Positions 1 through 8,089 of a stretch of DNA of 64,000 nt are shown here, piece by piece (positions within the stretch are counted from its first letter, which is position 1; every line of letters starts with the position of its first letter). The notes beneath the pieces were generated by a model. It was not told where the DNA came from. It saw only the letters and a list, made by a program, of their open reading frames with translations, and did no database searches. Made by a program: the position numbers and the translations under genes. Source of the DNA: DASUXY01 sp035301985 (GTDB taxonomy: Bacteria; Bacillota; Bacilli; Bacillales; Amphibacillaceae); the NCBI GenBank assembly GCA_035301985.1, contig DATGTE010000049.1, positions 1-64,000 on the forward strand, written 5' to 3'.

Positions 1-205
1 CTGTCCCACTTTTCATACAATTTACAATTCCTTTGCAGTTTATCAATTCATTTACAAAGGACTAACAACCTTGTGAAAAACCTGCAAAAACCATGAAGTT
101 CTTTCGTTAAACAGATAAGATGGATATAGGGTCATCTTAATGAATCGAGCAACCATGTCCAAAAGAATCTTTAAGATAATTATCGATGAACGAAGGATGA
201 GTGAC

Positions 206-1207
206 GTGGAAAGAAATGCATATTTTGATAATGCTAAAGTATTATTAATCTTTTTAGTAGTCTTTGGTCACATGATTCAACCTTTTACGGGGGAATCAAG
301 TGGAATTGATACGTTATATATGTGGATGTATACGTTCCATATGCCAGCATTTATTTTTTTAGCAGGTTTTTTTGCCAAAGGCTCGGGAAATAAACAATAC
401 ATTTTGAAACTTGCGAAGAAATTATTACTACCTTATATCATTTTCCAAATCTTATATACGATTTATTATTTTTTTATCGGAAAATCCGACTGGCAAGCGG
501 GAATCTTTTACCCACATTGGTCACTATGGTTCTTATTTAGCTTATTTTGTTGGCACATGCTTCTCTATTGGTTTAAAAAGATTCCACCAGTGATCGGTGT
601 TACGATTGCTGTTCAAATTGGACTCATCGTTGGTTACTTCGACGAAATCGGTCATACATTTAGTTTGTCACGGACATTTGTCTTTTTTCCATTCTTTTTA
701 CTTGGTTATTGGTTGACGAAAGAACAAGTGATGCACGTTAAAAAGAAGCCAGTTAAAATAACTGCTGTAATCATTATGGCTCTCGTCGCTATAGGAATTT
801 ATGTAGCTCCTGATTTCAACTCAGGTTGGTTACTCGCTTCGAAGTCATATGGCACATTAGGTTTAACAGAGTATGGGGGATTCGCTAGGTTACTCGTTTA
901 TGTGACATCTACTTTAATGGCAATCAGTGTATTTGCTTGGATCCCTACTGAGAGAGGACCATTGACAAAACTTGGTGCAAGAACGTTATATGTTTATTTG
1001 TTACATGGGTTTTTTATTCAATACTTCCGAGAAGCAGGTTGGTTTTCCGTTGATCATATTTTCGATGTGTTTGGGTTGGCTGCTCTGTCAGCGCTCATCG
1101 TTCTCGTCTTATCGAGCAAGCCTGTTCTTGGAGTATGGCAACCGCTTGTGGAGGGGAGTACGTCAATGCTCAGGAACTTATTGAGGAGAGAAGGAAGAAC
1201 GAATTAA
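206..1207 (+). CDS. Integral membrane acyltransferase (acyltransferase family 3)
   Basis: Polytopic membrane protein of the acyltransferase-3 family, which moves acetyl or other acyl groups onto cell-surface sugars or polymers. The N-terminal NAYFDNAK stretch followed by a hydrophobic segment ending in VFGH is typical of bacterial fucose-4-O-acetylase-like proteins. About ten hydrophobic segments run to the C-terminus. I prefer the GTG at 206 because GAAGGATGA lies 7 bases upstream and the protein then starts MERNAYFDNAK as in relatives. In-frame ATGs at 140 and 197 are possible. Substrate unknown. A terminator follows at 1315, so it looks monocistronic. Confidence 0.8.
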   Translation: MERNAYFDNAKVLLIFLVVFGHMIQPFTGESSGIDTLYMWMYTFHMPAFIFLAGFFAKGSGNKQYILKLAKKLLLPYIIFQILYTIYYFFIGKSDWQAGIFYPHWSLWFLFSLFCWHMLLYWFKKIPPVIGVTIAVQIGLIVGYFDEIGHTFSLSRTFVFFPFFLLGYWLTKEQVMHVKKKPVKITAVIIMALVAIGIYVAPDFNSGWLLASKSYGTLGLTEYGGFARLLVYVTSTLMAISVFAWIPTERGPLTKLGARTLYVYLLHGFFIQYFREAGWFSVDHIFDVFGLAALSALIVLVLSSKPVLGVWQPLVEGSTSMLRNLLRREGRTN

Positions 1208-1314
1208 CGGAAATCCTTTACAGCTTTAAAAATTATTTTGTAAAATATGAAACATTTTGTCAACTGATTCGTACTGTATAATACCCCCCTTTTTTTGTTG
1301 ATATATTTCGTAAA

Positions 1315-1356
1315 AAAACAAGTTGTCTTCTTAGATGAAGCGCTTGTTTTTTTACA
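1315..1356 (+). terminator. Intrinsic terminator after the acyltransferase gene
   Basis: AAAACAAG (1315-1322) pairs with CTTGTTTT (1343-1350), with an inner CTTC/GAAG pairing, followed by a run of T. Confidence 0.75.
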
Positions 1357-1402
1357 TTTTGTTATGAATGATAACCGCCTTCTTTTGTAGGTGAACGAGC
1401 AC

Positions 1403-1446
1403 AAAAAAGAGGTGCTCTCATTAAAAATGATCAAGCACCTTTTTTG
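1403..1446 (-). terminator. Intrinsic terminator of the yjiH-like gene
   Basis: GGTGCT (1411-1416) pairs with AGCACC (1434-1439) inside flanking A and T runs. Read on the minus strand it sits directly after the stop codon of the gene ending at 1458 and ends in a T-rich tract. Confidence 0.75.
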
Positions 1447-1457
1447 TTCATGTCATC

Positions 1458-2807
1458 TTAAAAAATAAGATGTGCGATGAAAATGATAATCGGTAGCGTA
1501 ATGATGGTTCGTAATAGGAAAATGATGAATAAGTCTTTGAATGAGACAGGAACCTTCGAACCTAATAATAGCCCACCGACTTCTGACATATAAATGAGTT
1601 GTGTAACCGATAATGTCGCAATGATAAATCGGGTGATTTCTGCTTCAATGGATGCTCCAATCACTGCAGGTAAGAACATATCCGCAAAGCCGATTAAAAT
1701 GGTCTGTGAAGCTTCCTGGGCATATGGGACTTGCATCAGTTCTAGAATTGGGACAAAAGGTAAGCCGAGCCATTCAAAAACAGGCGTGTATTCGGCAATG
1801 ATTAAGGCGATTAAACCGAATGTCATAACGACTGGTGCGACGCCTAGCCACATATCGAGAACGTTTTGTGCTCCTTCTTTAAAAAAGTTTCCAACATTTG
1901 TTTCCTGTTTCGCACGGTCTAAAGCTTTTTTATACCCATAAGAAAATGTCGTATACCCTTCAGGTATGGTGTCATCCTTCTTGCCAACCGCCCCATTCAT
2001 GTATGCATCCTCTTTACGTGACAGTGGAGGAATACGTGGCATGATGAGTGCAGCTACAAATCCAGCGATGAGTACAGTTAAGTAAAAGGGTACAAACATA
2101 TGTCCTAAACCAACTTCTTCAATAATGACTAACGTAAACGTGATTGAAACGATGGAAAATGTTGTACCAATCACAGCAGCTTCTCGCTTCGTATAGTAGC
2201 CACTTTCATATTGTTTACTCGTCATTAATACCCCAATCGTCCCATCACCAATCCATGATGCTAAAGCATCGATGGAAGAGCGACCCGGAAGCTTGAATAA
2301 TGGGCGCATAATTTTTGTCATCAGTGTTCCGAATAGTTCGAGCAAACCAAAGTTCATCAATAATGGTAAAAATAAACCTGCAAACAAAAAGACTGAAAAC
2401 AAAACGTGCAGTAAATCGTCCAACAAAAGTTTTCCTGTATCATCACTATGAATGTGGATCGGCCCAAGCTCGAAATAAACCATGACGGCAAAAATAGCCG
2501 CCACGATGCGAACAATTGTCCAAAACCAGTTTACGTGGAATAACGATTTAAAAAAGGGTGTGTTATTAAATGACTTGTCACCAGCAATTTTAGCAATGAG
2601 CGTCAGGGTCGCACTCATGATAATAATTATCATCATGATGAGCGATAAGTGATCTGTTAAAGCATCTTGTACCCAATTGGCTAAAATAGCAATGGTAATT
2701 GTAAATCCGTCCGTTGTTTTTATAGGTACCATAAATAATAAAATTCCAATCAAAGATGGAATGATGAATTTTAGATGATCTATTCGTTGATATGGATTGC
2801 TATTCAT
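1458..2807 (-). CDS. YjiH-family membrane protein with nucleoside-recognition (Gate) domains
   Basis: 449-residue multi-spanning membrane protein resembling the YjiH family, related to nucleoside transporter and spore-maturation SpmA/B 'Gate' proteins. About 11 hydrophobic segments are visible. The segment with SSIDALASWIGDGTIGVLM and the later GASIEAEITRF are characteristic Gate-domain stretches. The start is backed by AAGGGGGGAT 5-7 bases upstream on the minus strand. It is flanked by its own terminator and a roughly 330-base upstream region, so it is probably a single-gene unit. Transported substrate is unknown. Nucleoside or small-solute movement is family inference only. Confidence 0.8.
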   Translation of the reverse strand: MNSNPYQRIDHLKFIIPSLIGILLFMVPIKTTDGFTITIAILANWVQDALTDHLSLIMMIIIIMSATLTLIAKIAGDKSFNNTPFFKSLFHVNWFWTIVRIVAAIFAVMVYFELGPIHIHSDDTGKLLLDDLLHVLFSVFLFAGLFLPLLMNFGLLELFGTLMTKIMRPLFKLPGRSSIDALASWIGDGTIGVLMTSKQYESGYYTKREAAVIGTTFSIVSITFTLVIIEEVGLGHMFVPFYLTVLIAGFVAALIMPRIPPLSRKEDAYMNGAVGKKDDTIPEGYTTFSYGYKKALDRAKQETNVGNFFKEGAQNVLDMWLGVAPVVMTFGLIALIIAEYTPVFEWLGLPFVPILELMQVPYAQEASQTILIGFADMFLPAVIGASIEAEITRFIIATLSVTQLIYMSEVGGLLLGSKVPVSFKDLFIIFLLRTIITLPIIIFIAHLIF

Positions 2808-3067
2808 ATTTATCCCCCCTTTTTTTATAGGATGTTTCGCGTATTACAAATTGTATAAAATGAATAAGCGAATGAATTTTTATACATTTACTTATTTATA
2901 AACTCTATTTTATTCGTTTTCCGTAAAAACATCAAACGTGACATCAAAATTCACAAAAAATCCTAACTCAAACGAAGGAATGACATATTTTCTGTAACAT
3001 ATAGGCAAATATGCCTAATACGTGCTAGGCCATATTCAGTATATTTTATAAATTTAAAAAATAGCCA
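2808..3067. other. Intergenic region between divergent yjiH-like gene and small ORF
   Basis: AT-rich, no convincing ORF on either strand. It must hold the promoter of the minus-strand gene. AT-rich TATAA-like stretches lie near 2850-2865, but I could not fix a -35/-10 pair. Confidence 0.5.
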
Positions 3068-3096
3068 TTGAATCCGTTAAAAAATCACGATATACT
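3068..3096 (+). promoter_or_regulatory. SigA-type promoter for the 43-residue protein gene
   Basis: TTGAAT (3068-3073), 17-base spacer, TATACT (3091-3096). The start codon lies 40 bases downstream. Confidence 0.75.
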
Positions 3097-3135
3097 AACA
3101 TATAAGATTAGTATTTCCGTTGGGGGGAATAGCGG

Positions 3136-3267
3136 ATGAAAGACTTTTTGCAAATGTGTCGCGATGCAGAAGAAAAGCTTGGTCGAAAGCTGGATCAAAA
3201 GGAACTTGAATTTTTGCAATGGGTTTTTGAACGCTATGTAGAAGACAAGGAGGAAATCCAACTATAA
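3136..3267 (+). CDS. Small charged soluble protein, 43 residues, function unknown
   Basis: Short ORF starting MKDFLQMCRDAEEKLG and ending EDKEEIQL. It has a strong GGGGGG ribosome site 8 bases upstream and a good promoter 40 bases upstream, which together argue that it is real. The sequence is rich in Glu, Lys and Asp with regularly spaced Leu/Phe, so it should fold as one or two amphipathic helices. No signal peptide or membrane segment. I do not recognise the family. Confidence 0.6.
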   Translation: MKDFLQMCRDAEEKLGRKLDQKELEFLQWVFERYVEDKEEIQL

Positions 3268-3627
3268 ATAATCTCTGCAAATGCCAATTGACGATTGGCA
3301 TCATGCAATCCATGAGGAGCAAGGTATCTTTTGGTTTGGTTTCATGTAAACCACGATCTTCCAAGTCATTGTCCTATGGGAAAGTATTGATTCGTCATGA
3401 TCACGATTTTTATCGCTTTACGTATGCGATTCAATTCATATGTTGGTTAGACACGTCTTGAAATTTTATTCAAGGCTTTTTTTATGTTTACCATTCTTTC
3501 TTATCAATTCAACGAGTTGTTGGTTGTAAGCAGTGACGAAATTTAGACATTGTTGACATAATCCATTCATTCGATCATGAAAAATGATATACTGAAAATC
3601 AAGCTTTACGTAAAGGGGTGACGATCA
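3268..3627. other. Intergenic region with hairpin and terminator
   Basis: An 8-base inverted repeat ATGCCAAT/ATTGGCAT (3281-3302) lies just after the small gene but has no T run. A weak 51-codon ORF from 3303 has no ribosome site and is not called. The terminator at 3457-3483 closes the unit. Confidence 0.5.
3457..3483 (+). terminator. Intrinsic terminator
   Basis: CTTGAA (3457-3462) pairs with TTCAAG (3469-3474), followed by GC and seven or more T. Confidence 0.7.
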
Positions 3628-3921
3628 TTGGGTGTCTCATATGATACGATTTTCCAAAAGATGTTTCAAGAATTAAAGCAAGCACAACAAACCATTCATC
3701 AACAGGACAAAATGAAAATGCACATACGCCATTTGCAGTTGTTAGGTGATTTATTAGTAACAGATGAATTAAGTGAACGTGACCCAGTTCATCGATCACC
3801 AGATGAGAGGCGTGTGATGATGGGGCACGAGGAAGTAAACCAGTCATCTGAGCACGGATCTGATCAACATACTGGGGTGGATCATGGAGATGCTAATGGA
3901 GAGTCTATTTTTGATTTCTAA
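3628..3921 (+). CDS. ywdI: YwdI-family protein of unknown function
   Basis: 97-residue hydrophilic protein placed just before ywdK, as in B. subtilis. The N-terminal half (MGVSYDTIFQKMFQELKQAQ) is helical. The C-terminal half is low in complexity, rich in His, Asp, Glu and Gly, and probably disordered. The start is TTG, with AAGGGGTG 7 bases upstream and no closer ATG. The gap to ywdK is 18 bases, so the two are probably co-transcribed. Function unknown. The family call rests on size, N-terminal pattern and synteny. Confidence 0.7.
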   Translation: MGVSYDTIFQKMFQELKQAQQTIHQQDKMKMHIRHLQLLGDLLVTDELSERDPVHRSPDERRVMMGHEEVNQSSEHGSDQHTGVDHGDANGESIFDF

Positions 3922-3939
3922 TAGAAGAGGTGGCATACA

Positions 3940-4308
3940 ATGAAATTATTTTTAATCCTAGGAGCAATCAATGGATTTTTGGCTGTTGCATTAGGTGCAT
4001 TTGGTGCACATGGTTTGGAAGGGAAGGTCACTGAACAAGCTTTAAAAACGTGGGAAAAAGCTGTCAACTATCAAATGTTTCATACGATGGCATTGCTCGT
4101 CGTTGGAATTCTTCTTTCTAAATTCCAACATGGCAGCTTAACGACAGCAGGATGGATGTTTTTTATAGGGATTGTACTGTTTTCTGGAAGTTTGTATTTT
4201 TATTCAACAACAGGAATCAAAGGGTTAGCTATGATTACTCCGTTTGGCGGAGTTACCTTTTTGATCGGCTGGGTGATCTTCGGCTATACGATTACGAAAA
4301 TCGTTTAA
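3940..4308 (+). CDS. ywdK: DUF423 small membrane protein YwdK
   Basis: 122-residue DUF423 protein with four predicted membrane segments. The signature GAFGAHGL near residues 21-28 and WxKAxxYQMFHTMALL are both present. Start ATG follows AGAAGAGGTGG. It is the second gene after ywdI and the usual neighbour of gerQ. Biochemical role is unknown across the family. Confidence 0.9.
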   Translation: MKLFLILGAINGFLAVALGAFGAHGLEGKVTEQALKTWEKAVNYQMFHTMALLVVGILLSKFQHGSLTTAGWMFFIGIVLFSGSLYFYSTTGIKGLAMITPFGGVTFLIGWVIFGYTITKIV

Positions 4309-4326
4309 GTAAACAGTAGCAGGTCA

Positions 4327-4578
4327 TTATTGTTTAAACAGAATATAAGTGGTGATTAAAAAAATGAATAGGGAACGGATCAGTTGTTTGCCAGCGTGAG
4401 GTGATCGGTATGTGTACCAGTTAGTCAGTGCATCGCAAAGCAAACTGAGTCCGATCATGTACATACTGAAGAGTATGGTGAAGATATGACCTCGAATAAC
4501 AGCAAAAATAGTGAAGAAACAAGCCAGTCCAAGGGATAGTACCTCCAATTGGAAGAATCGTTGATAAGGATGTCGCAT
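4327..4578 (-). CDS. Small membrane protein, 83 residues, unknown function
   Basis: Three hydrophobic segments (residues about 11-28, 32-48, 66-80) joined by short basic loops. The start ATG has GGGGCGATGAC upstream. The gene converges on ywdK (19 bases apart) and lies downstream of gerQ on the same strand, beyond a large hairpin at 4603-4673. I do not recognise the family. Confidence 0.6.
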   Translation of the reverse strand: MRHPYQRFFQLEVLSLGLACFFTIFAVIRGHIFTILFSMYMIGLSLLCDALTNWYTYRSPHAGKQLIRSLFIFLITTYILFKQ

Positions 4579-4602
4579 GTCATCGCCCCATCATTAACGT
4601 TA

Positions 4603-4673
4603 GACGGACAGGATTTCCCCATGTAAGGTTATAGAAAGGAAGAGTCAGCCTCGCATGGGAAGAACTGTCCGTC
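4603..4673. repeat. Long imperfect inverted repeat between gerQ and the small membrane gene
   Basis: GACGGACAG (4603-4611) pairs with CTGTCCGTC (4665-4673). Inside it CCCATG (4618-4623) pairs with CATGGG (4654-4659), with short T/A pairings between the two helices. The loop is about 30 bases. There is no T run on either side, so it is not a canonical terminator. It could be a processing signal or part of a small RNA. Confidence 0.5.
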
Positions 4674-4779
4674 AATTTGTCTTTACTGATGATTCATAAT
4701 TCAACAGAAAAAAGTGGTTCAAGACGAAGAAAGAATAGCTCTTTTCATTCGGTGTACGTCCTTGTGAAAGGGAGGGTAA

Positions 4780-5217
4780 TCACCGCGGCGTATAGATCGA
4801 CATTTGTCCCGGAGAACTACCAAGTGGATACGTGTAATTAATTTCTTCATCAAAAACGACGTAATCGAGGTACACCATCAATAGTAAATATCGTTTTCCT
4901 GTATTAGGATCACTCAAAATGATATGGTCCCTTCCGGCAGCTTCAATTTTTCCTTTAAATGTTTTTGTATTGCCTTCGATGGTCATATACACAGTGGCTT
5001 GCTTTCCTCTATTTAAACGCAAAATGTTTTCAATGAATGATTGTTCTAGAGGGAGCATTCCTTCTACATCGGGAGCCGGTGCTTGTTGTCTTTGTTGTGA
5101 ATAGGCCCCATAGTGATAGGATGGATCGTATGCAGGTGATGATGGATAATAAAAATAAGGATGAGGTTGATAGGGAAATGCATACGGATTGTTCATTTGC
5201 TCATGATTTTCACTCAC
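4780..5217 (-). CDS. gerQ: Spore coat protein GerQ
   Basis: Spore coat protein needed for the cortex hydrolase CwlJ to localise to the spore, and so for Ca-dipicolinate germination. Pro/Tyr-rich N-terminal region (residues 1-50) followed by the conserved GerQ domain with LPLEQSFIENILRLNRGK, ILSDPNTGKRYLL and VVFDEEI. I place the start at GTG 5217, preceded by GAGGAGG at 9 bases. A longer in-frame ATG at 5235 lacks a ribosome site. It lies downstream of cwlJ on the same strand, as in the B. subtilis cwlJ-gerQ operon, and is probably transcribed from the SigE promoter at 5800-5828. Confidence 0.92.
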   Translation of the reverse strand: MSENHEQMNNPYAFPYQPHPYFYYPSSPAYDPSYHYGAYSQQRQQAPAPDVEGMLPLEQSFIENILRLNRGKQATVYMTIEGNTKTFKGKIEAAGRDHIILSDPNTGKRYLLLMVYLDYVVFDEEINYTYPLGSSPGQMSIYTPR

Positions 5218-5336
5218 GATAAAAAACCTCCTCAATAGTAAATAAAATACGATTTTTAATCAGATGCCGAAATCAGTCGACACCAATGTGTGCATGCTGT
5301 TTCGGTAAGTTGACGAACTGCTCTGTACGGACAGCG

Positions 5337-5759
5337 TTAAAAGATTCCCGGGCATTCCGCTTGCAACGGTGTATAAAAGCAGTGCGCTTTATATCTACCT
5401 GTATTCCACTGGCCAAACCATTGAGCGGGACAGCTTCCTTCGGGCATGAAAAACCATAATGAATAGGTTGCAGGATGAAAACGTTCTCCCTGGATGACAC
5501 GGCGTGCTAGTTGGATATCAACAGGTCGGGCACGTTGATAAAAATATCCTTTTTGCGTCGCTTCGAAACCGCCTGGACTTTGAAAAACCATATCCGTAAT
5601 ACTTGTTACTTCTGTAAAATCGAGACAATTTGCCCGAACGCGGTTCACTCCTACATTCCCTACCATTAACATGCCTAGCTTTCCTTCTCCTTCAGCTTCC
5701 GCTCGCATTAGTCTGGCAAGCAATTGTACTTCTTTATTTGTAAATGGAACGACCGCCAC
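5337..5759 (-). CDS. cwlJ: Spore cortex-lytic enzyme CwlJ
   Basis: 140-residue cell-wall hydrolase of the SleB/CwlJ family that degrades spore cortex during germination. The N-terminus reads LLARLMRAEAEGEGKLGM, with the catalytic Glu in the RAEAEGEG motif. VGNVGVNRVRANCLDF and PAQWFGQW are also conserved. There is no signal peptide, as expected for a protein deposited from the mother cell. Start GTG 5759 follows GAGGTG at 6-7 bases and gives MAVVPF, like other CwlJ proteins. ATG 5768 is less likely. First gene of the cwlJ-gerQ unit. Confidence 0.93.
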   Translation of the reverse strand: MAVVPFTNKEVQLLARLMRAEAEGEGKLGMLMVGNVGVNRVRANCLDFTEVTSITDMVFQSPGGFEATQKGYFYQRARPVDIQLARRVIQGERFHPATYSLWFFMPEGSCPAQWFGQWNTGRYKAHCFYTPLQAECPGIF

Positions 5760-5799
5760 TACATACACCTCGTTTCACTAAGCTGATCCTACGCTACTC

Positions 5800-5828
5800 A
5801 GTGTATGCCTTAACAAAGATGCATATGA
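5800..5828 (-). promoter_or_regulatory. SigE promoter of cwlJ-gerQ
   Basis: On the minus strand: TCATATG (-35, 5828 to 5822), 14-base spacer, CATACACT (-10, 5807 to 5800). The -10 matches the SigE consensus CATACA(H)T exactly and the -35 is one base from TCATATT. It lies about 41 bases before the cwlJ start. SigE control fits the known mother-cell expression of cwlJ. Confidence 0.8.
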
Positions 5829-6001
5829 CATGATCTTTATCAGTACGATAAGAAAGAGATGCGTAAGGGATATGATAGAGGTCTCCGAAGCGCTAGGTAG
5901 TGGATTTGTCTTAACTCGGTTGCTCGAGGTATTTTTTAGAGAGAGTGATCGAATTGGTCTGTCGTTGTTGTTTGGAACGGATGAAATGAAAGGAAATTGA
6001 A
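5829..6001. other. Intergenic region between cwlJ promoter and hemQ terminator
   Basis: No gene supported. Short ORFs on both strands (for example plus strand ending near 6000) lack ribosome sites and recognisable sequence. Confidence 0.5.
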
Positions 6002-6032
6002 AAAGAGCCTGGGATGTATACCCAAGCTCTTT
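6002..6032 (-). terminator. Intrinsic terminator of hemQ
   Basis: AAAGAGC (6002-6008) and GCTCTTT (6026-6032), extended by an inner TGGG/CCCA pairing. On the minus strand it ends in a T run 60 bases after the hemQ stop. Confidence 0.75.
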
Positions 6033-6095
6033 AATCCTCAATTTTTGATTGAGTGTAAAGTAGTTATGTGTATTGGATGGTTTCATTCACACGTG

Positions 6096-6845
6096 TTAAA
6101 CGTGTAAAAACTGTGCGATATCTTCTTTTTTGAGTAGGTTTCCGACGAAGAACTCACCGAATTCTCCGTAGCGAGAACTCACCTCGTCAAAGCGCATTTC
6201 GTAAACGATTTTCTTGAACTGCAGTGCGTCATGTGCAAATAAGGTGACACCCCACTCCCAATCGTCTAGACCGATGGACCCCGTGATAAACTGTTTTACT
6301 TTTCCAGCATATTTTCGTCCGGTTAAACTATGCTCATAAAGCAATTTGCTGCGGACATCTTTTTCTAATGTATACCAGTTCTCATTGCCTTCGCGACGAC
6401 GATTCATTGGATAAAAGCAAATGTGCTCCCATTTTGGAAGAATCGGCTTCAAGCGTGCTTGTGTCTCAGGTAATGTTTCAGGATCGACACCGTCTTTGGC
6501 AGGACGGTATTTTGCTAGCTCGATAATCGATACATAAGAGTGAGCTGGAATTAAAAACTCAGCAAATTTTGATTTGGCCAACTCCGTCTCCAATTCGTTA
6601 AGCTCTTCCATCGTTGGTCGCAAAAACATGAACATGAGATCAGCTTTTTGACCGACAACGGTATACATAGCGTGACTACCTTTTTTCTCTTCTTCAACGG
6701 CTTCCCATTTCGTCACTAAATCTTCGAAGCTTCGAATCGCTTCTTCTCGTTCTGATGGGGACGCGTATTTCCACGATGTCCAGTCGATAGTTCGAAAATC
6801 GTGTAAACTATACCATCCATCCATTGTTTCTACTGCTTCAACCAT
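6096..6845 (-). CDS. hemQ: Coproheme decarboxylase HemQ
   Basis: 249-residue chlorite-dismutase-like enzyme that oxidatively decarboxylates coproheme to protoheme in the Gram-positive coproporphyrin-dependent pathway. The catalytic Tyr is Tyr145 in the CFYPMNRRR stretch. The proximal heme His is His172 (YEHSLTGRKYAGK), 27 residues later as in Listeria and Geobacillus HemQ. Start ATG follows AAGGAGAG at 8 bases. It is next to lipL as in B. subtilis, but pta, which usually lies between them, is absent. Confidence 0.95.
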   Translation of the reverse strand: MVEAVETMDGWYSLHDFRTIDWTSWKYASPSEREEAIRSFEDLVTKWEAVEEEKKGSHAMYTVVGQKADLMFMFLRPTMEELNELETELAKSKFAEFLIPAHSYVSIIELAKYRPAKDGVDPETLPETQARLKPILPKWEHICFYPMNRRREGNENWYTLEKDVRSKLLYEHSLTGRKYAGKVKQFITGSIGLDDWEWGVTLFAHDALQFKKIVYEMRFDEVSSRYGEFGEFFVGNLLKKEDIAQFLHV

Positions 6846-7077
6846 AATCTATCTCTCCTTCAGATATGATGTACCTGATATTTTTACTATACCATATATA
6901 GGGAATGGTATTCATTGCGAGTGATTATCGCTTTCATCGGTGATATGACGGGTTTGCAATCGGTTTTTACAGATGTAATTGTAAGAATACGCTTCCATTT
7001 GTTCGTTATTTTGTCATAATTGGACATGAACATGATTGTTTCATATTCGATGTAATCACATATTCCATTACGATTCA

Positions 7078-7953
7078 TTATAGAGATTCAATATCGATCG
7101 ATTGCATATGCGCAATTTGCTTATTTCGTTTGATCATTTGCTTGAAACGGCGGTCAAAGGCATGTAATTGTTTTGGCGATAATCCATTCGTTTCGATGAT
7201 CACATGTTCATTAAAATGTTGTAATGTGGTTAAGACGCGTGATTTCATCTCATCGACTGTCAAATGTACGCCCAATAATTCAGATAAAGATGCCATTGTC
7301 TGAGGATTGACCGTTGGATAGTTAAAACGTGTCGACTCATTTTTTATGCTCACGTCATAAAATTTTCGAATGAGTGTAGCACGCTTCTGTGTATTGCCTT
7401 CTACATCTAAATAGATTTGAACAGCTGCTCCATTTTTGATGCGTCGTTGGGATATTCCGGCAAATTTTTTTCCGTGAATGCTTAAATCATAGTCGCCTGG
7501 ACAATAGGAGCCAACGATTTCGTATGCTTCAATGTCATTGGTTAAATCACTGAGCATGTATTGGACAAACTGAACCATCGCTTCATAGCAATCGTAAATT
7601 GAAAACTTCTTCACATCGGGAAGAATGAGCGATACATTCAAAACTCCTTCGTCTAAGGCGACAGCGAGGCCACCAGAATTACGGACGATAACATGATATC
7701 CTTGATCGGCTAACATGTTAACCCCTTCGTGAATATAGGGAACGCGCGTATCAACAATGCCGAGGACAATCGTTTTCGGATGAACCCACAGGCGCATCGA
7801 TGCTGTCGAACGATCGTCTGCACGATCGAGAAGTGCATCGTCGATGGCAAAAGAAGTTAAAGCTGTGTATGGACGATGTTGGAATGTTTTTTGTTCTGTA
7901 TGATCGAGATATCGAAATTGAGTATATTGGATTATGTCTTTCCAGTTTTTCAT
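7078..7953 (-). CDS. lipL: Octanoyl-[GcvH]:protein N-octanoyltransferase LipL
   Basis: Amidotransferase that moves octanoyl groups from GcvH to the E2 subunits of dehydrogenases in Bacillus lipoate synthesis. It is a BPL/LplA/LipB-fold protein of usual length (291 residues). Catalytic Cys151 lies in the GSYCPGDYDLSIHGKKF motif, and the conserved VRNSGGLAVALDEGVLN lies around residues 90-106. Start ATG has AAAGGAGT upstream. It is transcribed divergently from ywfO. Confidence 0.93.
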   Translation of the reverse strand: MKNWKDIIQYTQFRYLDHTEQKTFQHRPYTALTSFAIDDALLDRADDRSTASMRLWVHPKTIVLGIVDTRVPYIHEGVNMLADQGYHVIVRNSGGLAVALDEGVLNVSLILPDVKKFSIYDCYEAMVQFVQYMLSDLTNDIEAYEIVGSYCPGDYDLSIHGKKFAGISQRRIKNGAAVQIYLDVEGNTQKRATLIRKFYDVSIKNESTRFNYPTVNPQTMASLSELLGVHLTVDEMKSRVLTTLQHFNEHVIIETNGLSPKQLHAFDRRFKQMIKRNKQIAHMQSIDIESL

Positions 7954-8089
7954 GCGAAACTCCTTTTACTTCGTAATCATAATGTCATAACCTTTTTTAA
8001 GTTTACATGACAGTTGCTCAGAAACTCTTTTTTCTCATCCGTTACTATTATATAATAGAATCAAATTGAAAAGAAACGGGTGGAATGAT

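Noticed and set aside
1204..1434. 76-codon minus-strand ORF
   Set aside because: Built from two terminators; Lys/Thr/Phe-rich translation of A/T runs.
3303..3461. 51-codon plus-strand ORF after the small gene
   Set aside because: No ribosome site, runs into the terminator stem, no protein-like pattern.
5778..6086. 102-codon minus-strand ORF between hemQ and cwlJ
   Set aside because: Overlaps the hemQ terminator and the SigE promoter; no ribosome site.
6887..7078. 63-codon minus-strand ORF between lipL and hemQ
   Set aside because: No ribosome site, AT-driven composition, covers the likely hemQ promoter region.
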